A stretch of 64,000 bases of DNA from Streptosporangiaceae bacterium (GTDB lineage Bacteria; Actinomycetota; Actinomycetes; Streptosporangiales; Streptosporangiaceae). The notes beneath the pieces were generated by a model. The model was not told the origin of the DNA. It made no database searches and saw nothing but the letters and a program-made list of their open reading frames with translations. Below, piece by piece: positions 35,327 through 44,810 of this stretch. Position numbers and translations under genes: made by a program. Position 1 is the stretch's first letter, and each line of letters begins with the position of its first letter. Where the stretch lies: positions 22,826 to 86,825 of the forward strand of contig JAICYD010000012.1 in assembly GCA_025934375.1 (NCBI GenBank). The letters run 5' to 3'.

Positions 35327-35943
35327 GCGAGGCGAAGCGGCTGGTGCTGCTCCGGCACGGCCAGACGATCTGGAACGTCGAACGCCGCTTCCAGGGCCAT
35401 ACCGACATCCCGCTCGACGAGACCGGCAAGGCGCAGGCCGAGCGGGCCGGGCGGCTGCTGGCGGCGCTGCGGCCGGACGTCATCGTGTCCTCCGACCTGA
35501 GCCGCGCGGTGGGCACCGCGCAACCGCTGGCCACGCTGACCGGTCTGGTCGTGACGCTGGACAAGGACCTGCGCGAGCGCTCCGGCGGCAAGTGGGAGGG
35601 CCTGTCCGACGAGGAGATCCGCGAGCGTTACCCGAAGGAGCGCGAGGCCTGGGACCCGCCCGATGGCGAGCGGGCCCCGGCCGTCGCCGAGCGGGTGGCC
35701 GCCGCCTTCCAGCGCGCCGCCGACAGCATCCCGCCGGGCGGCCTGGCCGTCGTGGTCAGCCACGGCGCGGCGCTGCGGTTTGGCATGGAGCGGGTCCTCG
35801 GCGTCCCCGAGGAGATCAGCGGCTTGCTTGGCCCGCTGTCGAACTGCTCATGGTCGGTCCTCGGTCAGCGCTGGAACCGCTGGCGGCTCCTGGAGCACAA
35901 CGCCGGTACCCTGCCCGAGCCGGTTATCGGCGACGACCGCTAG
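35323..35943 (+). CDS. Histidine phosphatase family protein, apparent CTG start
   Basis: A phosphoglycerate-mutase-like phosphatase of about 206 residues. The catalytic motif LLRHGQT is at about 8-14. The second conserved Arg and Glu are in SSDLSRAVGTAQ and LRERSGGKWEG, and the second His is in VVVSHGAALR. No ATG, GTG or TTG exists near the expected start. CTG at 35323 overlaps the rsfS stop as CTGA and has AGGGGAG five bases upstream; the next option, GTG at 35344, would trim the first beta strand. In actinomycetes this gene regularly follows rsfS. Its substrate is unknown. The 3' end overlaps the next gene tail to tail. Confidence 0.9.
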   Translation: MSEAKRLVLLRHGQTIWNVERRFQGHTDIPLDETGKAQAERAGRLLAALRPDVIVSSDLSRAVGTAQPLATLTGLVVTLDKDLRERSGGKWEGLSDEEIRERYPKEREAWDPPDGERAPAVAERVAAAFQRAADSIPPGGLAVVVSHGAALRFGMERVLGVPEEISGLLGPLSNCSWSVLGQRWNRWRLLEHNAGTLPEPVIGDDR

Positions 35944-36548
35944 CGGTTACCCGACAACGCCTTGGGCGACCGGTCGCCGCGGTCGAACCGGAAGCACGCG
36001 GCCAGCGCCGCGATGCACGCCGCCGCGCTCAGCGCGACCAGGACTCCGGACATCCGCGGCGCCACCGAGAGGACCTTGGCGGTCCCCAGCGCCACGACCA
36101 GCGCTGAGCTCATCACGAGGCACGGCGACATCATCGGGACGGCGGACGGCACCGGTATCCGCAGCCGCCCGGGCAGCACCCGGCCGTGATCGGCCCGCGC
36201 GATGGCCTCGGCGGCGGCCGCCCCGTGCGTCATCCGCCGCGTCCGCACCAGGGTGCGGACCGCCACCTCGGCCGTGGTCACGACCACCTGGCGCCGCCAC
36301 CGCGCCGCGCACCACAGTGCCCCGCACACCGCGACGATCAACGGCAACCTCATACTGAACGCCACGGACCGCTGCGGGCCTGTCACCTCAACCGCTATCG
36401 CCGCCGCGAGCGCGAACAGGGACCAGGCGATGCACGACCAGCGCCTGCGGGCCGGCATGCGCCACCGCAGCAGGACCGTCGCCGGGTCTGAGGCGGCGTC
36501 CGGGCCGCTGGGGGATGCGTGGGCCGCGACGGAGTCCAGGGTTTCCAC
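35940..36548 (-). CDS. Small membrane protein, PH-domain-like
   Basis: A 202-residue protein with four predicted transmembrane helices in two pairs (about 38-58, 67-85, 148-165, 168-190). Between the pairs is a beta-rich stretch (VVVTTAEVAVRTLVRTRRM) reminiscent of bacterial PH-like membrane proteins. The GTG start follows AAGGGGA. Its stop overlaps the phosphatase stop by four bases on the opposite strand. No catalytic motif; function unknown. Confidence 0.7.
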   Translation of the reverse strand: METLDSVAAHASPSGPDAASDPATVLLRWRMPARRRWSCIAWSLFALAAAIAVEVTGPQRSVAFSMRLPLIVAVCGALWCAARWRRQVVVTTAEVAVRTLVRTRRMTHGAAAAEAIARADHGRVLPGRLRIPVPSAVPMMSPCLVMSSALVVALGTAKVLSVAPRMSGVLVALSAAACIAALAACFRFDRGDRSPKALSGNR

Positions 36549-36800
36549 TCAGGTCCCCTTCCGGGCCGGTCCGTAATGTCTTCGTAAGGCCTACCCGCAA
36601 AGCCGCCCGAAATGCACGCCGCCCGTTGTCAGCCGAGCGCACCCGCCACACCCGCACCCTCCAGCCCCAGCCGACCGTGATCACGCCAGCCCCATCCTTT
36701 CACTATGCGTAGTGGCAAAATGGGCAAAAACATCACAAAACGCCGCTGATTTTGGTCGCTCAGTACGCAGAGCTCCGGTTTGACCGGTTCGGGGATTAGG
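36549..36800. other. Intergenic region, no gene recognised
   Basis: Contains an AT-richer stretch at about 36700-36760 that may carry the promoter of the membrane-protein gene at its left. No conserved reading frame or clear operator is seen. Confidence 0.5.
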
Positions 36801-36904
36801 CGAGCAGGGGCGGCCTAGCGGGCCTCGTAGGGGACGAGCAGGGGCGGGCCTAGCGGGCCTCGTAGGGGACGAGCAGGGGCGGGCCTAGCGGGCCTCGTAG
36901 GGGA
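36801..36904. repeat. Three tandem 34/35-bp copies at the end of the DUF1684 gene
   Basis: Units at 36801-36834 (one G shorter), 36835-36869 and 36870-36904, otherwise identical. Each unit contains the last codons and stop of the DUF1684 gene (VPYEAR then TAG on the minus strand), so the gene's 3' end has been triplicated downstream of itself. Confidence 0.9.
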
Positions 36905-37712
36905 CCTGCTCGCCGGCCTCGACCGGGAACGGCAGGCGGTTCTCCGCCGGGGGCAGCGGGCAGGTCGCGAACGGGGTGTACGCGCAGGGCAGGTTGGCCG
37001 CCCGGTTGAAGTCCACGGTCACCGTTCCGGCCGCGTCCGGCGCGGCGACCTGCAGCGACCGGTTCGCGGCATACGTCGTCACGCCGCTGGTCGCGTCGGT
37101 GAACAAGACGTGCAGGCTGCCCGGCACGTGGCCGTTGAACGCGGTCAGCGCGTACGGCTGGCCGTCGACCTCGAAGTCAACCGCACCGGGGGCGGCGTAC
37201 ACGTGCTGCAGGCCCTCGACCACCGATCCCACCGTCGTGTCCCGCGGGGCGTCGAACGCCCGGTAGCGGCCACGGATCGCCCAGCGCGGGTCGGGCGCGT
37301 AGGCGGGGGTGCCGCGGAACCTGGCCCGCAGCTCATGATCGGGGTGCCGCGGTCGCAGGATGTCATTGCCCCCGCGCCGGGCGACCTCATAGACGCCGCT
37401 GGCGTCGGCCGGGAACACGCCGCCGCGCTCGGGGATCCGGCCGAGATGGTGCGTCCCGCTGCTGAGCAGTGCCCCGTCGAGGGTGAGCTCCTCGCCGTCG
37501 CCGAGGACGACGGTGATCCCGCGGTCATCGGCGGACCACTCGCCGGGCGCGTCGGTGAACCGGGCCGGCGTCGGTGACAGCCAGTTGATGCTCGTGATGG
37601 CGAGGAACCCGTCCGGCGCGGCCAGTCGCTCCTGGTGCTGCTGGTGCCACAGCTCCCAGTCGGCGGCGAACTGCGTGCTGGCGTCGACGGCGTGCGTGTC
37701 GGATGCGGTCAT
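36885..37712 (-). CDS. DUF1684 domain protein
   Basis: A 275-residue protein of a widespread family of unknown function. The typical opening WELWHQQHQERLAAPDGFLA and the family's most conserved block near the C-terminus, VDFNRAANLPCAYTPFATCP then PLPPAENRLP and VEAGE, are intact. ATG at 37712 has GGGAGG ten bases upstream; a TTG three codons earlier is less likely. No signal peptide, so cytoplasmic. Its 3' end is the source of the 35-bp repeats. Confidence 0.88.
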   Translation of the reverse strand: MTASDTHAVDASTQFAADWELWHQQHQERLAAPDGFLAITSINWLSPTPARFTDAPGEWSADDRGITVVLGDGEELTLDGALLSSGTHHLGRIPERGGVFPADASGVYEVARRGGNDILRPRHPDHELRARFRGTPAYAPDPRWAIRGRYRAFDAPRDTTVGSVVEGLQHVYAAPGAVDFEVDGQPYALTAFNGHVPGSLHVLFTDATSGVTTYAANRSLQVAAPDAAGTVTVDFNRAANLPCAYTPFATCPLPPAENRLPFPVEAGEQVPYEAR

Positions 37713-37799
37713 GGCTGCCAAGCCTCCCGGTCCCTGACCAGTTGTCCACTTCTCGACCGGGATAACCGGTAATCCAGGCGGGTATTCCCGACGCCATTG

Positions 37800-38108
37800 T
37801 CAGCCCACTCCCGCTAGGCGCAGCAGGGCGGTGGCCGCCGCCGCGGCGATGACGATAACGGGGAACGGGGCCTTGCGCGCCGCGAGGAGGCCCGCGACCG
37901 CGACGCCGGCCGGGCGCGCCCAGCCGGCGAACCCGTGCCCCTGGGTCAGCGCCTGGGTCGCGGCCAGGGACACCAGCAAGACGGCGGTCGCCGCCGCGAT
38001 GAGGCCGTCGGCGCCCTTCGGGAGCCGCACCCGGTCCCGTAGCAGCGGGCCGGCCAGCCGGAACGCGTAGGTGATGCCGGCCAGCGCGATGATGGCGACC
38101 AGGGGCAT
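37800..38108 (-). CDS. azlD: AzlD family transporter subunit
   Basis: A 102-residue protein with three or four transmembrane helices (ALVAIIALAGITYAFR, GLIAAATAVLLVSLAAT, VAVAGLLAARKAPFPVIVIAA; each shortened here). AzlD proteins pair with AzlC to export branched-chain amino acids or analogues. The ATG overlaps the azlC stop as ATGA, so the two are translated together. Confidence 0.88.
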   Translation of the reverse strand: MPLVAIIALAGITYAFRLAGPLLRDRVRLPKGADGLIAAATAVLLVSLAATQALTQGHGFAGWARPAGVAVAGLLAARKAPFPVIVIAAAAATALLRLAGVG

Positions 38109-38902
38109 CAGTCCTCGCCCCCGTGCCGCCGCTTGGGCGAGGCGATCTGTGAGCCGCAGCGGCGCGCGCAAGCGCCCCGGAGCCTGAGCACGGCTTGGTG
38201 TGCAGCCGTGCGGGGGAGCAGGGCCAGGCCGGCCAGGCTGGTGAGCACGGGCAGGCCAGCGGGCAGCACGGGAGTAAGCGCCACCGCGATCGCGGCGCCT
38301 GCCCCGGAGGCGATCCGGGTGCGCTGGTCCCTGATGGTGGGCAGCGCCAGGGCGAGCAGCACCGCGGGAAAGGTGGCGTCGAGGCCGAACGCCGCCGTGT
38401 CCCTGATCGCCGTTCCCGCCAGGACGCCGAAAACGACGCAGACGTTCCACGCGGCGTACAAGATCACCCCGCAGGTCCAGAACGCCCGGCGTGCCTGGCC
38501 CTCATCGGTCTCGCGGAGCGCGAACGCGACCGACTCATCCGTGGTGATCTGCGCCCCGGCCAGGCGCGTCCGCCAGTTGCGACTGGTGATGCTGGCGACA
38601 GTGAACCCGTAGGGGGCCAGGCGGGTGTTGAGCAGCGCCCCGGCCGCGACGGCGGCGACCGGGCTGCCGCCCGCCAGCACCACGCTCGTCGCCGCGAACT
38701 GGGCGCCCCCCGCGAAGACCAGCAGCGACATGACGACCGGCACCCACCACGGCAGGCCGCCGGCTACCGAGATCGCCCCGAACGACGCGCCCACGATCCC
38801 GTCCGCGACGCAGATGAGGGAAACATCGCGCAGCAGCGGAGTCGTTGCGGGGAAGGTGCTGGCCGGCCCGGGTGTCGCTCTTGTTCGCCATAGACGACGC
38901 AT
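38108..38902 (-). CDS. azlC: AzlC family ABC-independent amino-acid exporter subunit
   Basis: A 264-residue polytopic protein. The family core SFGAISVAGGLPWWVPVVMS, FAGGAQFAATSVVLAGG and LLNTRLAPYGFTVAS is intact. The ATG at 38902 lacks a Shine-Dalgarno sequence, and TATATT lies four bases upstream inside an inverted repeat, so it may be leaderless and repressed by the divergent XRE-cupin protein. Its C-terminus is longer and more basic than usual. Substrates of such pairs include branched-chain amino acids and toxic analogues; the actual one is unknown here. Confidence 0.9.
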   Translation of the reverse strand: MRRLWRTRATPGPASTFPATTPLLRDVSLICVADGIVGASFGAISVAGGLPWWVPVVMSLLVFAGGAQFAATSVVLAGGSPVAAVAAGALLNTRLAPYGFTVASITSRNWRTRLAGAQITTDESVAFALRETDEGQARRAFWTCGVILYAAWNVCVVFGVLAGTAIRDTAAFGLDATFPAVLLALALPTIRDQRTRIASGAGAAIAVALTPVLPAGLPVLTSLAGLALLPRTAAHQAVLRLRGACARRCGSQIASPKRRHGGED

Positions 38903-38919
38903 GTTCAATATAATGAACA
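38902..38919. promoter_or_regulatory. Inverted repeat, operator 1 of azlC/XRE region
   Basis: TGTTCAATATAATGAACA: 6-base arms around six AT bases. It covers the presumed azlC -10 and touches the azlC start codon. Confidence 0.65.
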
Positions 38920-38928
38920 CGAGACGGA

Positions 38929-38946
38929 TGTTCGTCAAACCGAACA
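38929..38946. promoter_or_regulatory. Inverted repeat, operator 2 of azlC/XRE region
   Basis: TGTTCGTCAAACCGAACA: same architecture as operator 1 (TGTTCR-N6-YGAACA), centred 27 bases away and ending 10 bases before the regulator's start. Confidence 0.65.
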
Positions 38947-38956
38947 AAGGGGAGTG

Positions 38957-39550
38957 GTGAGCGAACAGTTGGGAGACGGCGAGGAGGCTGGCCGCGCCGC
39001 ATCGGACGTCGTGGGGCTGATCGCGGCCGCGCTGCGCCGCGAGCGCGCGCGGGCCGGGGTGTCGCTGACCGAGCTCGCACGCCGGGCGGGAATCGCCAAG
39101 TCGACGTTGTCCCAGCTCGAGGCGGGGGCGGGCAACCCCAGCGTGGAGACGCTGTGGGCGCTGGCGGTGGCCCTCGGGGTGCCGTTCAGCCGCCTCGTCG
39201 ACCCGCCGGCGCACCGCGTGGAGGTCATCCGGGCCGGGGAGGGGCTGGTCGTCTACTCTGAGCAGTCGGCCTACACGGCAACGATGCTGTCCTCCGGGCC
39301 GCCCGGCGCCCGGCGCGACATCTACCGGCTATCGAGCGAGCCGGGTACGCCGCGGCTGGCGCAGCCGCACATGGCCGGCACCGTGGAGCACCTGGTCCTG
39401 AGCGCCGGGCGAGTGCTGGCCGGCCCGGTGGACAACCCGGTCGAGCTGGCCCCCGGGGACTACGTCCGCTACCCGGGCGACCTGCCGCACGTGTTCCGCG
39501 CGCTTGAGCCGGGCACGTTCGGCGTCATGGTGTCAGAGCATGTTTCCTAG
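38957..39550 (+). CDS. XRE-cupin transcriptional regulator
   Basis: About 197 residues: an N-terminal helix-turn-helix (about 15-70, with LTELARRAGIAKSTLSQLEA) and a C-terminal cupin sensor domain (about 110-190, QPHMAGTVEHLVLSAGRVL, PGDYVRYPGDLPHVF). Such proteins commonly sense small molecules and control the adjacent transporter. It is divergent from azlCD with two inverted repeats in between, so autoregulation and azlCD control are likely (inference). GTG codons at 38954 and 38957 are both possible starts; AAAGG suits the second better. Confidence 0.92.
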   Translation: MSEQLGDGEEAGRAASDVVGLIAAALRRERARAGVSLTELARRAGIAKSTLSQLEAGAGNPSVETLWALAVALGVPFSRLVDPPAHRVEVIRAGEGLVVYSEQSAYTATMLSSGPPGARRDIYRLSSEPGTPRLAQPHMAGTVEHLVLSAGRVLAGPVDNPVELAPGDYVRYPGDLPHVFRALEPGTFGVMVSEHVS

Positions 39551-39938
39551 CCGTTTATAGGCGTGTCTAAGCATCTATAAGATCTTCTACTGCCGCCAGG
39601 ATCCAGCGCGGGGCTTAGACCCAATACCGCGTACCCTATCTCCCCAACCTTCCCAGAAGCCCCGTTCGCCGCCACAATCACAAGCGTCGCACCGCGTCAC
39701 CCGGTCGGCGACTGCATCCGGCGCGGCATGCCGGAATGTCCGTTTCGGCGCGCGCAGCACGGACTGAATCGCTCATATGTTTGGCTTTTGCGGGGTGATC
39801 ACCCCGCAAAAGCCAAACATATATGAAAATACCGCCCCATCGGCAGCCCATGTCCTAGTCCGCCTGGCGCGGCACGGGGTGATTGCGGCCTCCGTTGTCT
39901 CTGGGACTGAGCGACACTGGAGGTGAGCGGCGCTGGGC
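39551..39938. other. Convergent intergenic region containing palindrome copy 2
   Basis: 388 bases between the XRE-cupin gene and the kinase gene, which converge. No gene is recognised. The 48-bp palindrome lies near the middle, and the flanks have no other clear structure. Confidence 0.7.
39775..39822. repeat. 48-bp palindrome, copy 2 (perfect, no loop)
   Basis: Two 24-base arms (39775-39798 and 39799-39822) are perfectly complementary with no spacer. The outer bases ATATGTTTGG and CCAAACATAT and the four T/four A tracts equal copy 1 at 374-421. Differences at positions 11/38, 16/33 and 20/29 are paired exchanges that keep the stem. Confidence 0.95.
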
Positions 39939-41429
<1,491 letters not shown>

Positions 41430-41435
41430 GGGGGG

Positions 41436-41441
41436 ATAATA
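41436..41441 (-). promoter_or_regulatory. Putative -10 box of a leaderless kinase promoter
   Basis: TATTAT on the minus strand, separated from the ATG at 41429 by six C residues. The best -10 match of the leaderless set in this window. Confidence 0.45.
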
Positions 41442-41455
41442 GCGGACAAGCTCTC

Positions 41456-43309
41456 CTACGAGGGCTTACTGGTAATGCACGGCACCGTGTAGCTACCCGG
41501 CTGCGATCCCTCGGTGAGACCGTGGGTGATGTGGGCGAACCCCGGCCATTGCCGCGCCACCGTCGCCTCGTGGGCCAGGAACCGGATCACGCCCTCGCTG
41601 ACCCGCTCGCCGGGAACCAGCAGCGGGATCCCGGGCGGGTACGGCGCGAGCAGCACGGCCGTGGTGCGCCCGGCGAGCTCCCCGACCGGCACGTGCTCGG
41701 CGTTCCCGGCCGCGAGCTGGCGCAGGGCCTCGGCGGGCAGCATGTCGGGGTGCGCCGGCTCGGTGTAGACGCTGGTGATCAGGCGGGCGATGTCGCCGTC
41801 GCGGTAGGTCGAGTGCAGCCCGTCGCACACCTCGCGCAGGCCGCGGCCGCGGTAGCCCGGGTTGTCCCGCGTGAACAGCGGCATCACCCGCTCCAGGGGC
41901 GCGTTCGCGTCGTAGTCCGCCTTGAACTGCTCCAGCGTGGCGATCAGGGGCCGCCACGCGCCGCGCGGCATCCCGACCGTGAAGATGAACAGCGTCGCGT
42001 AGAGGCTGGTCTTCTCGACGATCACGTGCTGCTCGGCCAGGTACTTCTGGATGATGACGGCCGGGATGCCGTGCTCGGCGTACTCGCCGTCCAGCGACAT
42101 CCCCGGCGAGGTGACCGTGACCTTGGTGGGGTCGAGCATCGCGAAGCGGTCATCGACCGCGGCGAAGCCGTGCCAGGCCGCGTCGGCGGTGAGCTCCCAG
42201 TCCGCGCGCTCGGGCACGCCCGCCCCTTCGGGCACGCCCGCCCCTTCGGGAAGGTCGGGCCCCCACGTGCCGAACCACCAGTCGCGGCCCGCGCCCGCGC
42301 CGTTCATCGCGCGCCGGAAGTCGAGGGAGTCGGCCAGCGCGCCGGCCACCAGCTCCCGGCCGGCGTCCCCGGCCATGATCGCCGCCGCCACCTCGCAGCT
42401 GGCCAGGAGCGAGTACTGCGGGCTGGTGGAGGTGTGCATCATGAACGACTCGTTGAACAGCGCCCGGTCCAGGGCCACCGACTGGGAGTTCTGGACCAGC
42501 ACCTGAGAGGCTTGTGTCAGGGCGCCGAGCAGCTTGTGCGTCGACTGGGTGGCGTAGACGATGGCCCGCTCGGTGCGCGGCCGGGTGTTGTCGATGGCGT
42601 GCCAGCCGTCGTAGAACTCGTGGAACGCGGCATGCGGCAGCCACGCCTCGTCGAAATGGAAGACGTCCACGGCCCCGTCGAGGAGCCGCTTGACCTCGTC
42701 GGCGTGGTACACGATGCCGTCATAGGTCGACTGCGTGAGCGCGATGAGGCGGACCGGGCGGTCCGGGTCGGCGACGAACGGGTGCGCCGCGAGCTTTCTC
42801 CGGATGCTGTCGCGGGAGAACTCGCCGCGCGGGATGGGGCCGATGAGGCCGGCCAGGTTGCGGGTGGGCCGCAGGTAAACCGGGACCGCGCCGGTCGCCA
42901 TGATGGCGTGCACGACCGACTTGTGGCAGTTGCGGTCCACCAGCGCGACGTCGCCGGGGCCGACGGTGGCGTTCCAGACCATCTTGTTGGACGCCGACGT
43001 GCCGCCCAGCACGAAGAACAGGTGATCGGCGCGGAACGTCCGCGCGGCGTGGCGCTCGCCCGCCCCGATCGGCCCGGTGTGGTCGAGCAGCTGGCCCAGC
43101 GCCTCCACGGCGTTCGACGCGTCGGCGAGCAGGACGTTGTCCCCGAAGAACTCGCGGAATGCCCGGCCCGCCGGGCTCTTGGCGAATAGCTCGCCGCGAG
43201 CGTGGCCCGGGCACCCCCAGACGGTCGAGTCGCCGCGCGCCCATTCCACGAGTGCCGCGAAGAACGGGGTGGCGCCCGGATCCGGGGCGCTGGAAAAGTG
43301 GCTGCTCAC
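41456..43309 (-). CDS. Orn/Lys/Arg-type PLP-dependent decarboxylase
   Basis: About 617 residues, fold-type I. The PLP-binding Lys is in TQSTHKLLGALTQ. Other family text is FFVLGGTSASNKMVWNA, DRNCHKSVVHAIM and FHFDEAWLPHAAF. The C-terminal domain (about 470-610) is present, but the N-terminal response-regulator-like wing domain of the inducible E. coli enzymes is missing; the protein begins at the linker. The substrate is probably a basic amino acid, giving a polyamine. GTG at 43309 is chosen because TACCGT lies eight bases upstream; GTG at 43348 would add 13 residues. An 18-base duplication encodes two copies of GVPEGA. Confidence 0.9.
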   Translation of the reverse strand: MSSHFSSAPDPGATPFFAALVEWARGDSTVWGCPGHARGELFAKSPAGRAFREFFGDNVLLADASNAVEALGQLLDHTGPIGAGERHAARTFRADHLFFVLGGTSASNKMVWNATVGPGDVALVDRNCHKSVVHAIMATGAVPVYLRPTRNLAGLIGPIPRGEFSRDSIRRKLAAHPFVADPDRPVRLIALTQSTYDGIVYHADEVKRLLDGAVDVFHFDEAWLPHAAFHEFYDGWHAIDNTRPRTERAIVYATQSTHKLLGALTQASQVLVQNSQSVALDRALFNESFMMHTSTSPQYSLLASCEVAAAIMAGDAGRELVAGALADSLDFRRAMNGAGAGRDWWFGTWGPDLPEGAGVPEGAGVPERADWELTADAAWHGFAAVDDRFAMLDPTKVTVTSPGMSLDGEYAEHGIPAVIIQKYLAEQHVIVEKTSLYATLFIFTVGMPRGAWRPLIATLEQFKADYDANAPLERVMPLFTRDNPGYRGRGLREVCDGLHSTYRDGDIARLITSVYTEPAHPDMLPAEALRQLAAGNAEHVPVGELAGRTTAVLLAPYPPGIPLLVPGERVSEGVIRFLAHEATVARQWPGFAHITHGLTEGSQPGSYTVPCITSKPS

Positions 43310-43421
43310 GGGGTAATACGGTACGGGACGCGGGAATGTTAACCACACCTGCAGGATCTTCCCAGGGTTCTCTCAGCCAGGGCTTCCCCGTGTCCCAGAA
43401 CGGGTGCTGACACTCGCCAGT

Positions 43422-44069
43422 ATGAAAACAAACACACCGAACTGGGTGCCCCAGGCGGCCCCCGGCAGCTCCGGCGGCACCGGACCGGCCCTCGGCGCAG
43501 GCGGCGCCAAGGCCGCGTGGTCTTCTCGCGGCAAGCGGGCGGCCATCGTGGTCGCGGTCTGCGCCGTGGTCGGCGGCGGCACCTTCGCCGCCGTGGAGGT
43601 GGCCTCCGGCTCCCCGGCCCCCGCCTCCGCCGCCTCTGATATGACGCAGGCGGCGGGCACGCAGGCCGGCACCACGGCGAGCCTCACCACGCAGGCCTCG
43701 GTGCTGCGGGACGTCATCGCCACCCCGGGAATCCGGCGGCTGGCCCGGCTGCGCCATCTGCGCGGCATGTACGGCCAGTACACCTTCCAGACCAAGAAGG
43801 GAGCGCGGACGCTGGCGTTCGAGCGGGGGACGATCACCTCGGTCGCCGGCGGCGACGTGCAAGTGCGCGCGGCTGACGGCACCACCTGGACGTGGGTGCT
43901 CACCGGAGCCTCCGTCGTCCGCGAGAACGGGGCCAAGGAAGCCCAGACCGCCCTGGCCGCCGGCCAGGCCGTGTTCGCGGGCGGCCAGGTCACCAGCGGG
44001 ACCCGGGACGCGCGCCTTATCGTGATCAGGAAGACCGGGGCGTCCCCGCGACCCTCGGGGACGTCTTAG
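43422..44069 (+). CDS. DUF5666-like membrane-anchored secreted protein
   Basis: About 215 residues. A cytoplasmic N-terminus of 40 residues precedes a transmembrane helix at about 43-64 (AAIVVAVCAVVGGGTFAAVE). A linker and a small beta-rich extracellular domain follow, with repeats of the type GTITSVAGGDVQVRAADGTT typical of DUF5666. It lies 24 bases before a response regulator-histidine kinase pair. In actinomycetes such proteins often accompany OmpR-type systems and may be their target or accessory sensor (inference). The GTG 18 bases upstream is an alternative start. Confidence 0.82.
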   Translation: MKTNTPNWVPQAAPGSSGGTGPALGAGGAKAAWSSRGKRAAIVVAVCAVVGGGTFAAVEVASGSPAPASAASDMTQAAGTQAGTTASLTTQASVLRDVIATPGIRRLARLRHLRGMYGQYTFQTKKGARTLAFERGTITSVAGGDVQVRAADGTTWTWVLTGASVVRENGAKEAQTALAAGQAVFAGGQVTSGTRDARLIVIRKTGASPRPSGTS

Positions 44070-44093
44070 GGACCGCGAAGGGGGAGACGTGCC

Positions 44094-44810
44094 ATGAAAG
44101 ACGGTGACCAGATCCCCCGGGTGCTCGTGATCGACGACGAGCCGAACATCCGCGAGCTGGTCCGGGTGGCCCTCAAGTTTCACGGCTGCCTGGTCACCAG
44201 CGGCGCGACCGGCAAGGACGCCCTCGCGCTGGCCGCCTCCGACAAGCCTGACCTGATCATGCTGGACGTGATGCTGCCGGACACCGACGGCTTCGAGGTC
44301 TGCCGCCGGCTGCGGGCCAGCGGCGACGACGTGCCCGTCATCTTCCTCACCGCCCGCGACACGACCTCCGATACCGTCACCGGGCTGACACTCGGCGGGG
44401 ATGACTACATCACCAAGCCGTTCTCGGTCGAGGCCCTCGTCGCCCGGGTCCGCGCGGTGCTGCGGCGCACACGGCGCCAGGACGGGCCGGGTCCCGGCAC
44501 CGCGGGATCCGGGTCCACCTTGCGGGCGGCTGACCTGGAGCTCGATGAGGACCACTGGACGGTGCGCCGCGCGGGCATCGCGGTGGACCTGTCCGCGACC
44601 GAGTTCCGGCTGCTGGCCTACCTGATGCGCAACCAGGGCCTGATGCTGACCCGCAAGCAGCTGCTGGAGAACGTCTGGGGCTGGGAGTATGTCGGCCAGT
44701 CCCAGGTCCTGGAGACCTACGTCAGCTACCTGCGCCGCAAGCTCGACCCGCTGGGGCCACCGCTGATCCACACCCAGCGCGGCGTCGGCTACAGCCTGCG
44801 GCCCCCGTGA
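44094..44810 (+). CDS. OmpR-family response regulator
   Basis: A 238-residue two-domain regulator. The receiver domain has DDE (VLVIDDEPN), the phosphoacceptor Asp in LIMLDVMLPDTDG (near residue 60), the conserved Thr in FLTARD and Lys in YITKPFS. The C-terminal winged helix (about 140-235) has LSATEFRLLAYLMRNQ and ETYVSYLRRKLD. GGGGGAGA precedes the ATG. The stop overlaps the kinase start as GTGA, so the pair is stoichiometrically coupled. Confidence 0.95.
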   Translation: MKDGDQIPRVLVIDDEPNIRELVRVALKFHGCLVTSGATGKDALALAASDKPDLIMLDVMLPDTDGFEVCRRLRASGDDVPVIFLTARDTTSDTVTGLTLGGDDYITKPFSVEALVARVRAVLRRTRRQDGPGPGTAGSGSTLRAADLELDEDHWTVRRAGIAVDLSATEFRLLAYLMRNQGLMLTRKQLLENVWGWEYVGQSQVLETYVSYLRRKLDPLGPPLIHTQRGVGYSLRPP

